This document shows positions 9,171 through 18,244 of a stretch of 64,000 bases of DNA, one piece after another. The position numbers were made by a program, and so were the translations under genes. Source of the stretch: Embleya hyalina (GTDB lineage: Bacteria; Actinomycetota; Actinomycetes; Streptomycetales; Streptomycetaceae). The notes beneath the pieces were generated by a model. That model was not told the origin of the DNA and made no database searches. It saw only the letters and a list, made by a program, of their open reading frames with translations. The stretch's first letter is position 1, and each line of letters begins with the position of its first letter. The stretch covers positions 310,001 to 374,000 of the forward strand of contig NZ_BIFH01000019.1 in NCBI RefSeq assembly GCF_003967355.1. The letters run 5' to 3'.

Positions 9171-9751
9171 CGACCGACCCGAACGATCGAGAGCGTGCGC
9201 GGGGCGAGGAACCGATGACTCCCGAGGTTGCCGAGGAGGGGGCACCGTCCGCCGACACCGGAGGCGGCGTTTCCATCGGACGGATGACCGGCGGGGCCGT
9301 CGCCGGCGGCTACCGGGCCACGGCCGAGGACCGGTCCGAACGGGTGGGCTCCTGGGAGGTGCCGGCGGGCACGGACGTTCCGCCCCCGTTCGCATCGCCG
9401 CCGTCGTCCGGGGTCGGCATCGGGACGATGGCGGGTGGCGCGGTGGCGGCCGGGCGCGAGGCGAAGGCCGTGGACGCTTCACGCCGGATGCTCTCGGCGT
9501 CGCCGGAACTCGTCGGGTCGCTGGAGGTGTTGCGCTCACAACTGCCGCTGCTCGTTCGTACACAGGACGACGGAATCGACGAGGTCGTCGGGCAACTGGC
9601 GGCCATCGAGGGACAGATCGCGAACGGCGGGCAAACCGAACGCCACCGCCTGGAGCGCTTGCGCACGCTGTTGACCGGCGGAGGCACGGTGGCCGGCGGG
9701 CTGGCGTCGGCGCTCGCCGTCGTGCAATCGATCACCCAGATGTTGGGATGA
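9167..9751 (+). CDS. small protein with two IGxMxGGA motifs and a hydrophobic C-terminus
   Basis: 194 residues. Two copies of a ~23-residue motif (SIGRMTGGAVAGG near 33 and GIGTMAGGAVAAG near 82) match the C-terminal motif of the preceding membrane protein. Next come about 60 residues of amphipathic helix (LEVLRSQLPLLVRTQDD onward), and the last 25 residues form a small-residue hydrophobic stretch (GGTVAGGLASALAVV) that could insert into a membrane. Start overlaps the previous stop by four bases. No known domain recognised. The shared motif suggests homotypic binding between the two proteins. Confidence 0.7.
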   Translation: MTTDPNDRERARGEEPMTPEVAEEGAPSADTGGGVSIGRMTGGAVAGGYRATAEDRSERVGSWEVPAGTDVPPPFASPPSSGVGIGTMAGGAVAAGREAKAVDASRRMLSASPELVGSLEVLRSQLPLLVRTQDDGIDEVVGQLAAIEGQIANGGQTERHRLERLRTLLTGGGTVAGGLASALAVVQSITQMLG

Positions 9752-9763
9752 GAGGTGGGTGGC

Positions 9764-10861
9764 GTGAGTCGGTGGGACGCGGAGCGGCAGGAGTGGGTGG
9801 AGGAGAGCCCGCGCCCCGAACGACCCCCGCCGCCGGAGCGGGAACCACCGTTCCCGTCGACAACGCCAAACCCGCCGACGGTACCGGATGCGGCCGACAC
9901 GCCATGGACGACATCGACCCCGGCCCCGGTGCCGGACGTTCCACACCGGCGATCATCCGCCGCACAGGGCGCCACCCGGTGGGACGCCGACCGGCAGGAA
10001 TGGGTACAAGGCATGCCCCCCGAGCGGCAGCTCGCGGGTTCGGACCAGGAACCACCGTTCCCGCCGGCACCATCGGACGCGACCGGGACGACCCGAACGA
10101 CATCGGCGTCGGCCCCCATGCCGTTACGGAGGCCGCCACGTGGCTGGTCACACGGGGCGATCCTCGCCGCCGTGATCGCCGCCGCCCTCATCGTGGGCGG
10201 GCTGGGCGTCACGGGTTGGGTGGTGCTGGCCGACCCCGACTTGGACCTGTGGGGGCACGACCCGAGCGACGCATCCGAGGAATCCCCGTTCGACAGCTCT
10301 CCTCCCTACGGCGTCCCGTCGGCGCCGCCCGTGGGCGGTTCCTACACCGGCCCGCCCTTCTCGCCGTCGCCGTCTCGTACTCCCGACCCGCTCGACAAGG
10401 CGTTCGCCGCCGTGGGCACCGGAGACTGCGTCAACGTTTTCATCAGGGGCGGCGAGTGGAATCGAAAGGCACCGGACGTCGTCGCATGCCGCGCGGCCGA
10501 CGCATACATGTCCGTGGCCTCCACACGGGACGACGCGACGTGCGAGGCAGGTGGCGGGCGTACCTTCTGGAGGCACACCAACGATGACGGTTCTCGCGTG
10601 AAGTTGTGTCTGGAACGGCAGTTTCGCGCGGGCCAGTGCTTCCCGGGGACGCGGTCGGAGGACGACACGATGCGGGCGCAGCTGAGCACGCTGTGGGATT
10701 GCGACGCCACCACGGTGCCGCAGGGTTCCACCCACGTCATGAAGATCACCGGCCTGTTGTCGGCCGGCAGCGCCGTCGGCTCCTGCCCGGGCGATCCCGG
10801 CAAGAGACAGCGCGGATGGACCGCCTACAACGGCCTTCTGGTCTGTGCCGAGAGCATGTAG
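9764..10861 (+). CDS. single-pass membrane protein with duplicated RWDxxRQEWV segment
   Basis: 365 residues from GTG 9764, chosen because GAGGTGG lies five bases upstream; an in-frame GTG at 9755 is also possible. The N-terminal ~130 residues are Pro/Thr-rich and contain two copies of a segment beginning RWDAxRQEWV, 69 residues apart. One membrane helix (AILAAVIAAALIVGGLGV, near 140) follows, then a Ser/Pro linker and an exported ~160-residue domain with about eight cysteines (GTGDCVNVF, VACRAADAY, ATCEAGG, LWDCDATT, VGSCPGD, LVCAES), likely disulfide-bonded. It closes the three-gene operon, 12 bases after the previous stop. Looks like a surface sensor or anchor; function unknown. Confidence 0.7.
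   Translation: MSRWDAERQEWVEESPRPERPPPPEREPPFPSTTPNPPTVPDAADTPWTTSTPAPVPDVPHRRSSAAQGATRWDADRQEWVQGMPPERQLAGSDQEPPFPPAPSDATGTTRTTSASAPMPLRRPPRGWSHGAILAAVIAAALIVGGLGVTGWVVLADPDLDLWGHDPSDASEESPFDSSPPYGVPSAPPVGGSYTGPPFSPSPSRTPDPLDKAFAAVGTGDCVNVFIRGGEWNRKAPDVVACRAADAYMSVASTRDDATCEAGGGRTFWRHTNDDGSRVKLCLERQFRAGQCFPGTRSEDDTMRAQLSTLWDCDATTVPQGSTHVMKITGLLSAGSAVGSCPGDPGKRQRGWTAYNGLLVCAESM
9770..10063 (+). repeat. 207-bp in-frame tandem duplication
   Basis: CGGTGGGAC at 9770 recurs at 9977, and GGAACCACCGTTCCCG at 9841 recurs at 10048, both exactly 207 bases later. The duplication is in frame (69 codons) and produces the two RWDAxRQEWV segments of the membrane protein. The copies differ in the middle, so it is not a very recent event. 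Confidence 0.7.
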
Positions 10862-10984
10862 TGAACCGACCGCAGAGCATCCGCCTGCACACCCCCGTCG
10901 TCGACGCCTTCGACGCGGCCCCGAGCATGCCTGTCTCCACCGTCACGAAGCATCCCGGCATCCCGGCATCCGGGGAGCGGACGG

Positions 10985-11461
10985 ATGACGGATCATGGAC
11001 GCATGTACCCCGTCCGCGACGCCGCCGCCTATCTCGCAGGCCACTGGATCATCCACCGCACCGTGATCGACGAACTCTCCGGCACCGAGGGCTCCTTCGC
11101 CGGCACCGCGGAGTTCCGGCCCGCCGACGACGAGCTTCTCGAACTGGAATCCGGCGAGTTCGAGTGGGGCGGTGTGACCAACCGGGCGAGTCGCAGCCAT
11201 CGGCTGGTACCGCGAGCCGACGGAACCGCGGACGTACTGTTCGCCGACGGCAGACCGTTCCACGACCTCGACCTGCGCACGGGCCACTGGAGTACACGCC
11301 ATCCCTGCGCCGCCGACCTCTACGACGGGGAGTTCACCGTCGTGGCCCGGAACGAATGGCACCTGAGGTGGCGGGTCTCGGGCCCGGCCAAGACGCAACT
11401 GCTGACGTCCGTCTACCGCCGGATCCCCTCGACCGGCCGACCGCCGAACCCGGCCGCTTGA
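10985..11461 (+). CDS. DUF6314-like protein
   Basis: 158 residues resembling the DUF6314 family: an opening YLAGHWIIHRTV, a middle GTAEFRP, then FADGRPFHDLDLRTG and HPCAADLYDG, and a closing WRVSGPAKTQLLTSVYRR. This layout, with a lone beta-barrel-like fold, is typical of the family, whose function is unknown. ATG at 10985 with GGGGAG seven bases upstream. It stands alone on the + strand between the membrane operon and the toxin-antitoxin-like pair. The C-terminal RIPSTGRPPNPAA is an unstructured extension. Confidence 0.6.
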   Translation: MTDHGRMYPVRDAAAYLAGHWIIHRTVIDELSGTEGSFAGTAEFRPADDELLELESGEFEWGGVTNRASRSHRLVPRADGTADVLFADGRPFHDLDLRTGHWSTRHPCAADLYDGEFTVVARNEWHLRWRVSGPAKTQLLTSVYRRIPSTGRPPNPAA

Positions 11462-11569
11462 CTCGCCTGCCGGGACGCGTGGCCCATGACGAGCGCGATG
11501 CCGGCGACGTCACCGCGAGGATCGGCATGTTCGTGGAATGTCGATGGCCCCACTGGTACCGTGGGGGCC

Positions 11570-11866
11570 ATGACTGATCCGAAGGCCATCAATCTCCGGT
11601 TCCCCGACCCGGGGCAGCGGGCCGCGATCGCGGCCGCGGCCAAGGCCGAGGGTGTGAGCATGCAGGAGTACATCCTGGGCGCGGCGTACGCGCGCGCGAC
11701 CGCCCTCGAGAACCGTTTCCTCGACGCGTTCCGCGCGTCCATGGCCCGCAGCGGCGACGCGTTCGCGGCCGAGGCCGGCGAGGTCGACCCCACGCCCGAG
11801 CAGCGCGCCGCCGAACACGAGGCCGCACGCGAGGACGCCGCGCCCGGGCGGGGCCACGCCGCGTGA
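11570..11866 (+). CDS. antitoxin-like small protein of a Fic/Doc pair
   Basis: 98 residues from ATG 11570 (longer in-frame extensions lack family character). The first half (INLRFPDPGQRAAIAAAAK then GVSMQEYILGAAYARA) has the beta-strand, helix, helix order of ribbon-helix-helix DNA-binding antitoxins; the second half is an acidic Ala/Glu-rich tail of the kind that neutralises a toxin partner. Its stop overlaps the start of the next gene (GTGA), the usual order of antitoxin before toxin. Likely binds its own promoter, but no clear palindrome was identified upstream. Confidence 0.6.
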   Translation: MTDPKAINLRFPDPGQRAAIAAAAKAEGVSMQEYILGAAYARATALENRFLDAFRASMARSGDAFAAEAGEVDPTPEQRAAEHEAAREDAAPGRGHAA

Positions 11867-12246
11867 ACGATCCGCTTCCCCCGCACGTGGACGTGGCGTT
11901 CCTGCTCCACGCCGCCGAACTGCTGCCCGGTGATCCCCAGGTCGACGACCTCGGCCCGCTCTACGCCGCCCTGTCCCGTGTGCAGGCCCGTGCGATGGAC
12001 CGGGACGTGTACGGTTCGGACCACCTCAAGGCGGCGGCGCTCCTGCACACGCTGGTCCGGTTGCCGTGTCTGGAGCATTCCAACGAGGCATTCGCCTGGC
12101 ACGCCACCGAGGCGTTCCTGGCCCTGTACGGGCATCGTCTCGACTACCCGCCGAAGGAGGCCGTCGTCCTCGTCCGCGAAGCCGCCCGGGGCGTCGTCGG
12201 CGTCCGGCGCGTCGCACGCCGACTTCGCGAATGGACCACGGACTGA
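11863..12246 (+). CDS. degenerate Fic/Doc-type toxin component
   Basis: 127 residues with the helical layout of short actinobacterial death-on-curing/Fic proteins: LYAALSRVQARAMDRDVY, then HLKAAALLHTLVRLPCLEHSNEAFAWHATEAFLALYG around residues 45-82. In active Fic enzymes this place carries HPFxDGNKR, with a catalytic His and an ATP-gripping Asn-Lys-Arg. Here the matching stretch is PCLEHSNEAFAW: the Asn survives but the catalytic His and Lys/Arg are gone. Such reduced Fic proteins are common in Streptomyces pairs. It may act without AMP transfer, or be inactive. GTG start inside the antitoxin stop. Confidence 0.55.
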   Translation: MNDPLPPHVDVAFLLHAAELLPGDPQVDDLGPLYAALSRVQARAMDRDVYGSDHLKAAALLHTLVRLPCLEHSNEAFAWHATEAFLALYGHRLDYPPKEAVVLVREAARGVVGVRRVARRLREWTTD

Positions 12247-12649
12247 CCGCACCGCACCCGGGCGAACACCCGTCGCCGTGACCGTGGTCGGTCGCCGGCG
12301 GATCACCAGGTACAGGCGGTCCTGATCCGGCTATCGCGACCCGGCGGTCACCGTTGCGGTCCTCGATCGCTCGCCACGGCCGGGACGCCCGGGACGGGCA
12401 CGGGTGGCACGGTGACAACGGTCGGGACCACCCGCCGCCGGGGCGCGTGATCCCTCGGCGAGGTCGACTCGGGCGGCGCGGCGGAGCCTCCGGGCTGCGC
12501 TCGTCGGTCGGTCGGCTCTCGGCGGTACCGAATCATCGGGGAACGTCCTTCTTGTGTCCCGAACTCGTCGCCCAGTGTGGGGCGTTGCCTTTTCGGAGTC
12601 TCCGGTCCGGGTTCGAGGGGCGGCTCCGGCGGCATGGCGTCGCGCGCCC

Positions 12650-13120
12650 GGGCGGCCTCGGGCGCGCACGCCCCGGCATGGCGGCCCATCGCCACTCGGG
12701 TGTAGCGGCGGACCTCGTACCGGTCCGGACCGCACTCGTCCTTCGCGGCCTGGAAACACTCCTCGATGGCCCGGCGGGTCCCGGCGATCCGCACCAATTG
12801 CCGCATGGTTGCGGCTGGTTGGGCGGATGTGAGGCGACAGGCGATCTCGTCGGGTCGAGGCCCACCGTCGGCGGACCCGGTTCTCGTCCCGACAGTCGTA
12901 CTCCGCGACGGCGGGGAGTCGGATGGCCGCCCGGTCGTAGACGCGTGGCCCCTTGGCGTCATCCCCGCACGACATCCTCACCCATGCCTCGGCGGGGGTT
13001 TGGGCGAACGGCAACTCGACGCGTGGACGGCCCGCGCCGAATCGGGACCCGGGCACCGCCGGGGCGTAGCCGACGTCGGATGCGCGGGGGAGGGTGACCC
13101 GATGGTCCGGGGCCGGCCAC
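12650..13120 (-). pseudogene. IS701-family transposase relic
   Basis: Read on the minus strand, two frames carry pieces of one transposase. About 13110-12900 gives HRV...YAPAVPGS, FAQTPAEAWVRMSCGD, AKGPRVYDRAAIRLPAVAEYD. After a frameshift near 12880, about 12860-12655 gives PDEIA, then LVRIAGTRRAIEECFQAAKDECG and RYEVRRYT, the C-terminal core with the last catalytic Glu. These are the hallmarks of IS701-type DDE transposases. The N-terminal third is missing and the IS ends were not found, so the element is dead. It fills most of the gap 12247-13380; the remainder holds no gene I can support. Confidence 0.75.
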
Positions 13121-13380
13121 GGTGGCCGTTCTCGATGCGACTCGGTGAGGGCCGGCCGAGGTTGGCGCGGCCGGTCGGTTCCTCCGGGGACCGGCCTCGG
13201 GCGACTCGCAGGGCCGGATGCGTTTGCGTACGAGGCTGTCCGGATCCCTGTCATCTTGCGTTATAGGCAACCTTGTATGCCCGGAGTGCAATGCGCGGTT
13301 AGCGTCGAGCGCAGTCGGCGGCCGAATCGGGGCGAGGGCCCACACCCGCCCATTCGGCATGCCCTTTCCGGGAGGAACCC

Positions 13381-15009
13381 ATGACCACGAACCCGGCCGC
13401 ACGGACCGTCGAAGCCGGTGACGGCAATGGCAGCGGCGACGATGCTGTGCCCGACGCACGCCGGTTGCGCGGCATCCTGATCGCCGTCTCCATCGCGCTG
13501 ATGGCCGTCATCGCGTCGGTCTCCGGGCTCAACGTCGCCCAGACGCACATGGCCGTCGAGTTCGGCGCCTCACAGGGCACGATCCTGTGGATCATCAACA
13601 TCTACACCCTGGCCCTGGCCGCGCTCCTGCTGCCGCTCGGTGCGATCGGCGACCGCCTGGGTCGCAAGCCGATGCTGATCGCCGGGCTGGGCGTCTTCGG
13701 CGCCGCGAGTGTGGTGGCGGGCCTGGCCGGGACGGCCGAGGTCATGCTTGCCGCACGGGTGGCCGCCGGGGTCGGCGCGGCGATGATCATGCCGATCACC
13801 CTGGCCGTCATCACCGCCACGTTCCCCGAGGAGCGGCGCGGCAAGGCGATCGGGGTGTGGACGGGTGTCGCCGGAGGCGGGGGCATCCTGGGTATGTTCC
13901 TCTCCGCGCTCCTCGTCGATGTCGCGGACTGGCGGTGGCTGTTCGTGCTGCCCGTCGTGCTGACCGTCGTCGCCCTGGCCATGACGCTGAAGTCGATACC
14001 CAATTCCCGCGAGACGTCGACCCATCGCTTCGACACCGTCGGCGCGTTGGTCTCGGCCGTCGCCGTGATCGGCCTCATCTTCGTCCTGCAGGAGGGCCCG
14101 GAGCACGGCTGGACGGCTCCCGCGACACTGGCCGCCCTCGTCGTCGGCCTGATCGCCGTCACCGGCTTCGTGGCCTGGGAGATGCGCCTTCGCGACGCCG
14201 CGCTCCTCGACGTCCGGCTCTTCCGCGAGCGTGGTCTCGCGGGCGGTTCCGTGACGTTGCTGGTGGTCTTCGGTGTGCAGGCCGGCATCGCCGTGGTGCT
14301 CTTCCCGTTCTTCCAGGCCGTGCTCGGCTGGTCGGGCCTGCTGTCCACCGTGGCGCTGATGCCCATGGCCGTCATGATGATGGCGGCCTCCGGTCTGGCC
14401 CCCGGACTCGCCACCCGGATCGGCTCCCGCTCGACCATGGCCGTCGGCATCGCACTGGCCGGCATCGGGTTGACCCTGATGGCCCTGTTCGTCTCCGTCG
14501 ACGCCGGATATCCGAGCATCCTGCCCGGCATGCTCGCCATGGGCGTCGGCATGGGCCTGTCGATGACACCCTCCACCGAGGCCATCACCGCCTCCCTGCC
14601 ACGCGAGAAGCAGGGTGTCGCCTCCGCGCTCAACGACGTCACCCGCGAGTTCGGCACCGCCCTCGGCGTCGCCCTGCTCGGCGCGCTCCTGTCCGCCGGA
14701 TACCGCGGCGCCATCGACGACCGCCTGCACGGCGTCGGCATCCCCCAGGGCCCCGCCGACACGGCCCGGGAGGGCATCGCCAACGCCGTCGAGGTGGCGG
14801 ACAGCGCCGGCCCCCACGCGCCGGCCCTGGTGCACGCCGCCCGAGAATCCTTCGTCGACGGCTGGCAGCAGGCCATGTGGGCGGGCGTCGTCGTGATGGC
14901 CGCCCTCTTCCTCTACATCACCTTCCGCGGCCCCGAGAACAGGTCCCCCGCCGTCGCCCCCGAGCAGGAGGCACCGACATCGGCGAGGAGTCGAACCGGC
15001 ATGGAGTGA
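13381..15009 (+). CDS. DHA2-type MFS drug efflux transporter
   Basis: 542 residues with 14 predicted membrane helices, the DHA2 (EmrB/QacA) arrangement. Motif A, GAIGDRLGRKPML, sits after helix 2 near residue 85, and the motif C-like GVAGGGGILGMFLSALL near 170 marks drug:proton antiporters. ATG at 13381 follows GGGAGGAACCC. The leader is a soluble 35-residue Asp/Gly-rich tail. No regulator lies beside it; an A/T-rich stretch (13258-13280, containing GTTATAGGCAACCTTGTATG) about 100 bases upstream is the likely promoter zone. Probably exports a toxic small molecule; substrate unknown. Confidence 0.85.
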   Translation: MTTNPAARTVEAGDGNGSGDDAVPDARRLRGILIAVSIALMAVIASVSGLNVAQTHMAVEFGASQGTILWIINIYTLALAALLLPLGAIGDRLGRKPMLIAGLGVFGAASVVAGLAGTAEVMLAARVAAGVGAAMIMPITLAVITATFPEERRGKAIGVWTGVAGGGGILGMFLSALLVDVADWRWLFVLPVVLTVVALAMTLKSIPNSRETSTHRFDTVGALVSAVAVIGLIFVLQEGPEHGWTAPATLAALVVGLIAVTGFVAWEMRLRDAALLDVRLFRERGLAGGSVTLLVVFGVQAGIAVVLFPFFQAVLGWSGLLSTVALMPMAVMMMAASGLAPGLATRIGSRSTMAVGIALAGIGLTLMALFVSVDAGYPSILPGMLAMGVGMGLSMTPSTEAITASLPREKQGVASALNDVTREFGTALGVALLGALLSAGYRGAIDDRLHGVGIPQGPADTAREGIANAVEVADSAGPHAPALVHAARESFVDGWQQAMWAGVVVMAALFLYITFRGPENRSPAVAPEQEAPTSARSRTGME

Positions 15010-15254
15010 CCGCAGGACCCGGGCCGACACGTCCGTCGCCGCCGAAGCGCCGGCCCGGCCGCCCGGCGAGCGGCCGCGCACCACGCCCGGATCGGCCACC
15101 ACCCGGTGGCCGCCTCGCTTGCGCAACGGCTGGTCCCCTCCATCGCGCCGAACGCGGAGGCCACGGGGGACCGGCCACGGCCGGCGTGGTCGGGGGCTGC
15201 GGCGACGGGGACGGGGGTGGGCGTCTTCCTCCACACGGCCCGGGTGCGCCGCCG

Positions 15255-15896
15255 TCACCGGCGGCCGTTCCGGTTCCGTGCCGGGGTTCGGTACATCGCG
15301 GCGAGGAGTTCGCCGTTCTCGACGTCGTCGCGGGGCAGTGTCGTGCCGAACTCGGTGTACATCATGCGATGGACGCGCCGTTGGTGTTCGTCGATGTCGT
15401 GGTCGGGTTGGTCTCCGTCGGGGAGCAGCAGGCCGGCTCGGGTCAGGTGGGGTACGAGCAGGTCGGGGTCGCTGCCGTCGCGACGCCGTGCCGATTCGAA
15501 CGTGCAGGTGACCGTGCCGGACCGTGCGTGGAGGAACCGGGTGAGCGCGTTGACGTTGCGGAAGGTGCTCACGGCCACGGTGTCGGTGGACACGGCGGCC
15601 ATCACGTCGTGGTCGACGCCGCGGATTCCGGCGTCCTCGACGGCGAAGGCCCAGCCGTCGGCCTCGCCGGCTCGGATCACGCCCTCCTTGTCGGCGACCG
15701 CGGCGTGGCCGAACTCCTCGGCCACGTCCTCGATCCAGCGGTTGGCGTCGATCACGTTCCTGCGGGCGGTATTCGCCACGTCGCAGCCCATGCGCCGCAG
15801 CAGCTCCACCGCCGACACCCCGCGCGCGAACGTCACGCAGTAGCCGAACTCCGCGAAGACGGAATCCTCCAGCCACTCGAGCCCGTCGGAACCCAT
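15255..15896 (-). CDS. DUF6461-like protein
   Basis: 213 residues. The opening DGLEWLEDSVFAEFGYCVTFARGV matches the start of the actinobacterial DUF6461 family (only its position, residues 4-27, matters), followed by VSAVELLRRMG, a Trp-containing AVEDAGIRGV segment and a strand FRNVNALTRFLHA. Family members are cytosolic proteins of unknown role, often found in polymorphic-toxin or conflict neighbourhoods. Convergent with the MFS gene. The C-terminal PARNRNGRR tail is basic. Identification rests on the N-terminal block. Confidence 0.6.
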   Translation of the reverse strand: MGSDGLEWLEDSVFAEFGYCVTFARGVSAVELLRRMGCDVANTARRNVIDANRWIEDVAEEFGHAAVADKEGVIRAGEADGWAFAVEDAGIRGVDHDVMAAVSTDTVAVSTFRNVNALTRFLHARSGTVTCTFESARRRDGSDPDLLVPHLTRAGLLLPDGDQPDHDIDEHQRRVHRMMYTEFGTTLPRDDVENGELLAAMYRTPARNRNGRR

Positions 15897-16543
15897 GGCC
15901 TCGCTCCTTCGATGGTCGTCGCAGAGTCCGAGACGTTATCCGAGCGGCCGGACACCGCCCCGATCACCGAGTCGAACGCCGCGAGGTCGCGGGCAGAGCG
16001 GCAGGAATCCGCCGGGTTCCCGGATCGGTGTCGCGGAGGAACCGGGTGAGCGTGCGTGGGGAAGGAATGGTGCATCGGCCGGAACGGGTCGTGCGTGGGC
16101 GGCAGGGTCAGGCCCTCGTTGCGGCGGGGTTTCTCCGGTCGCGTGGTGGGCCTCGGGGCGTGGTGTCGATCGTGGACACGCCCACACCGCGGTGCATGCG
16201 CGGCAGTGCGTCGGTGGCGCCTCGGGCATGTTCGAGGCAGCGGTGCGGTTCCGTCTGGCCGGCCGCCTGGTCGAGCGCGTGTCGGAGGGCGTCGATGGCC
16301 TCGTCGCGCTCTTCGGTCGGCCGAGGGGCGGCGACGGGGCCGGTACGGCGTCGAGGACCACGACGCGAGGGGTGGGTTCCTTCGGGGGAGGGGCGCCGAT
16401 GGGTCGGCGGGTGGTGCGGAGTCGGCGAACCTCGCGCGCGCGGAGGATGGTGTGGGTACTGGGGGCGTCGCATCGGGTGGTACTGGAGTCCTCGGCCTCG
16501 CGAACGAGGCGTCGAGCGTGGTGGATTGCCTAGCGTTCGAGTC
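15897..16543. other. intergenic, no firmly supported gene
   Basis: About 650 bases upstream of the esterase. One minus-strand frame contains a plausible helical piece (EERDEAIDALRHALDQAAG near 16300) in otherwise Arg/Pro-rich sequence, which might be a fragment of a lost gene, but no start site or family supports it. Confidence 0.35.
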
Positions 16544-17986
16544 ATGGGATCACACCTTTCGCACCCGTCCGGAAATACCGACATCCCGATGGCCACTCGC
16601 CGTTGCGGGCCGAGGTCGAGGCGGCTGAGCCGAATCCTCCTTCCCGTCCTGCCGTTGCTGTGCCTGGCGGCAACCGTCTCGGGGACGCCCGCTCAGGCCG
16701 CGCCGGCCCCTTCGGCGGTGTCCGGCAACTCCTCCTCGTCGCAGGAAGATCCCGCGCGCGCCTTGGCGCGTACCGCGCACCCGCTGGGCAGTACCGTCCC
16801 GGGCGGCTCCGACGCGGATCTGCGGGCGTTCGACAAGATGATCCGCGGCGCGGACGTGGTCGGTGTGGGCGAGGCCACGCACGGGTCGAGCGAGTTCTAC
16901 ACCGTCAAAAACCGCCTCTTCCGGCACCTGGTGGAGCGCCAAGGCTTCCGGGGCTTCGTCCTGGAGATCCAGTGGAGCGCCGGGGTGCGCCTGGACGAGT
17001 GGGTTCGCCACGGCCGGGGCGACCTGGACACGATCATGGACGAGGAGTTCCAGGCCGGCGGCGGCCTGTGGAACACCACCGAGACCCGGGACCTGTTCCG
17101 GTGGATACGAGCCTGGAACCTGCGCCACCCCCAGAGCCCCGTCCGTGTCGCCGGGGACGGCCCCGAGTTCGCCGGGCCCGCCCTGTTCGACACCGTCACG
17201 TCCTACGTCGCCCGCACCCGTCCCGACCTGCTGCCCGAGGTCCGACGGCTGTACCGCGAGTCCCGACCCACGGCCCCCATGGAGGCAACCTTCAACGCGC
17301 GCCTGGCCCTGCCTCTCGCCGACCGCGTACGCATGCGCGAGGACACCCGGCGCGTCCTGTCCCTCCTGGAGCAGCGTCCCGCGGGCATCTCCGCCGAGGA
17401 ACACGACCTCATGCTCCAACACGCCCGGGCCATCGCCCAGAACGCCACCCTCTTCGGGTTCGACATCGCCAACGACACCGCCGCCGCGTTGACCTACCGC
17501 GACCGGGTCATGGCCGACAACACCGCCTGGTGGCAGCGGTACACCGGTACCAAGGTGTTCCTCTCCGCCCACAATTCCCACGTCGCCGACGAGAGCGCGG
17601 CACCCGAGAGCCAGCCGAAGACGCAGGGGCGGTTCCTGCGCGAACGGCTCGGAACACGCTACGTCAACGCCGGGTTCACCTTCGGCCGAGGATCCTTCAA
17701 CGCCATCGACCCCACCGCTTCCGGATCGACCTGGCGCCGCGTCGACGTCGGCCCCACCGGCGAGGGCAGCGGGGAGAACACCCTGGAGAAGGTGTCCGGA
17801 CATGATTGGTACCTCGACACGCGCACCGCGGCCCCCGGTACCGCCCGCAACTGGCTCGCCACCTCACACCCCGTCCGGAACATCGGCGCATCCTGGCCCG
17901 TCGACGCGTACGAGAACACCCGGCTGCGCTTCACCTACGACATCGTGATCCATCTCCACAACATCAGCGCCTCGCACCGGCGCTGA
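16544..17986 (+). CDS. secreted erythromycin esterase-family protein
   Basis: 480 residues from ATG 16544 (ATG 16589 is an equally possible start). A signal peptide is clear: SRRLSRILLPVLPLLCLAAT with cleavage near AQA-AP. The mature part has the erythromycin-esterase-like signature VVGVGEATHGSSEF, whose His and Glu are catalytic in EreA/EreB, then GFVLEIQWSAGV, and SAHNSHVAD, another conserved His site, near residue 345. Family members hydrolyse macrolide lactones or related esters; export suggests an extracellular substrate or self-protection. It stands alone. Homology is firm but macrolide activity is not shown. Confidence 0.8.
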   Translation: MGSHLSHPSGNTDIPMATRRCGPRSRRLSRILLPVLPLLCLAATVSGTPAQAAPAPSAVSGNSSSSQEDPARALARTAHPLGSTVPGGSDADLRAFDKMIRGADVVGVGEATHGSSEFYTVKNRLFRHLVERQGFRGFVLEIQWSAGVRLDEWVRHGRGDLDTIMDEEFQAGGGLWNTTETRDLFRWIRAWNLRHPQSPVRVAGDGPEFAGPALFDTVTSYVARTRPDLLPEVRRLYRESRPTAPMEATFNARLALPLADRVRMREDTRRVLSLLEQRPAGISAEEHDLMLQHARAIAQNATLFGFDIANDTAAALTYRDRVMADNTAWWQRYTGTKVFLSAHNSHVADESAAPESQPKTQGRFLRERLGTRYVNAGFTFGRGSFNAIDPTASGSTWRRVDVGPTGEGSGENTLEKVSGHDWYLDTRTAAPGTARNWLATSHPVRNIGASWPVDAYENTRLRFTYDIVIHLHNISASHRR

Positions 17987-18244
17987 TCCACACCGCCGGA
18001 TGCCGCGACCCGTCGTCGCCCCGTTCACCCTGCGGCCCGATGCGGTCGCTCATGCCGAACAGCCCCGGACCGGGGACCGTGCCCTTCGCGCCGCCGGCCT
18101 TCGTCGGTGAGCCCGTCGAGGCCGCAGACACAACGGGTGTGCATCCCGACAGGTTCCGCTGTCGGCTCCGACGCGTCGTCGTCGTGATCGGCGGCACCGA
18201 CGTCGACGACGGTGAGACGTGTTGCGCCGCCGTACCGCGTCTGC

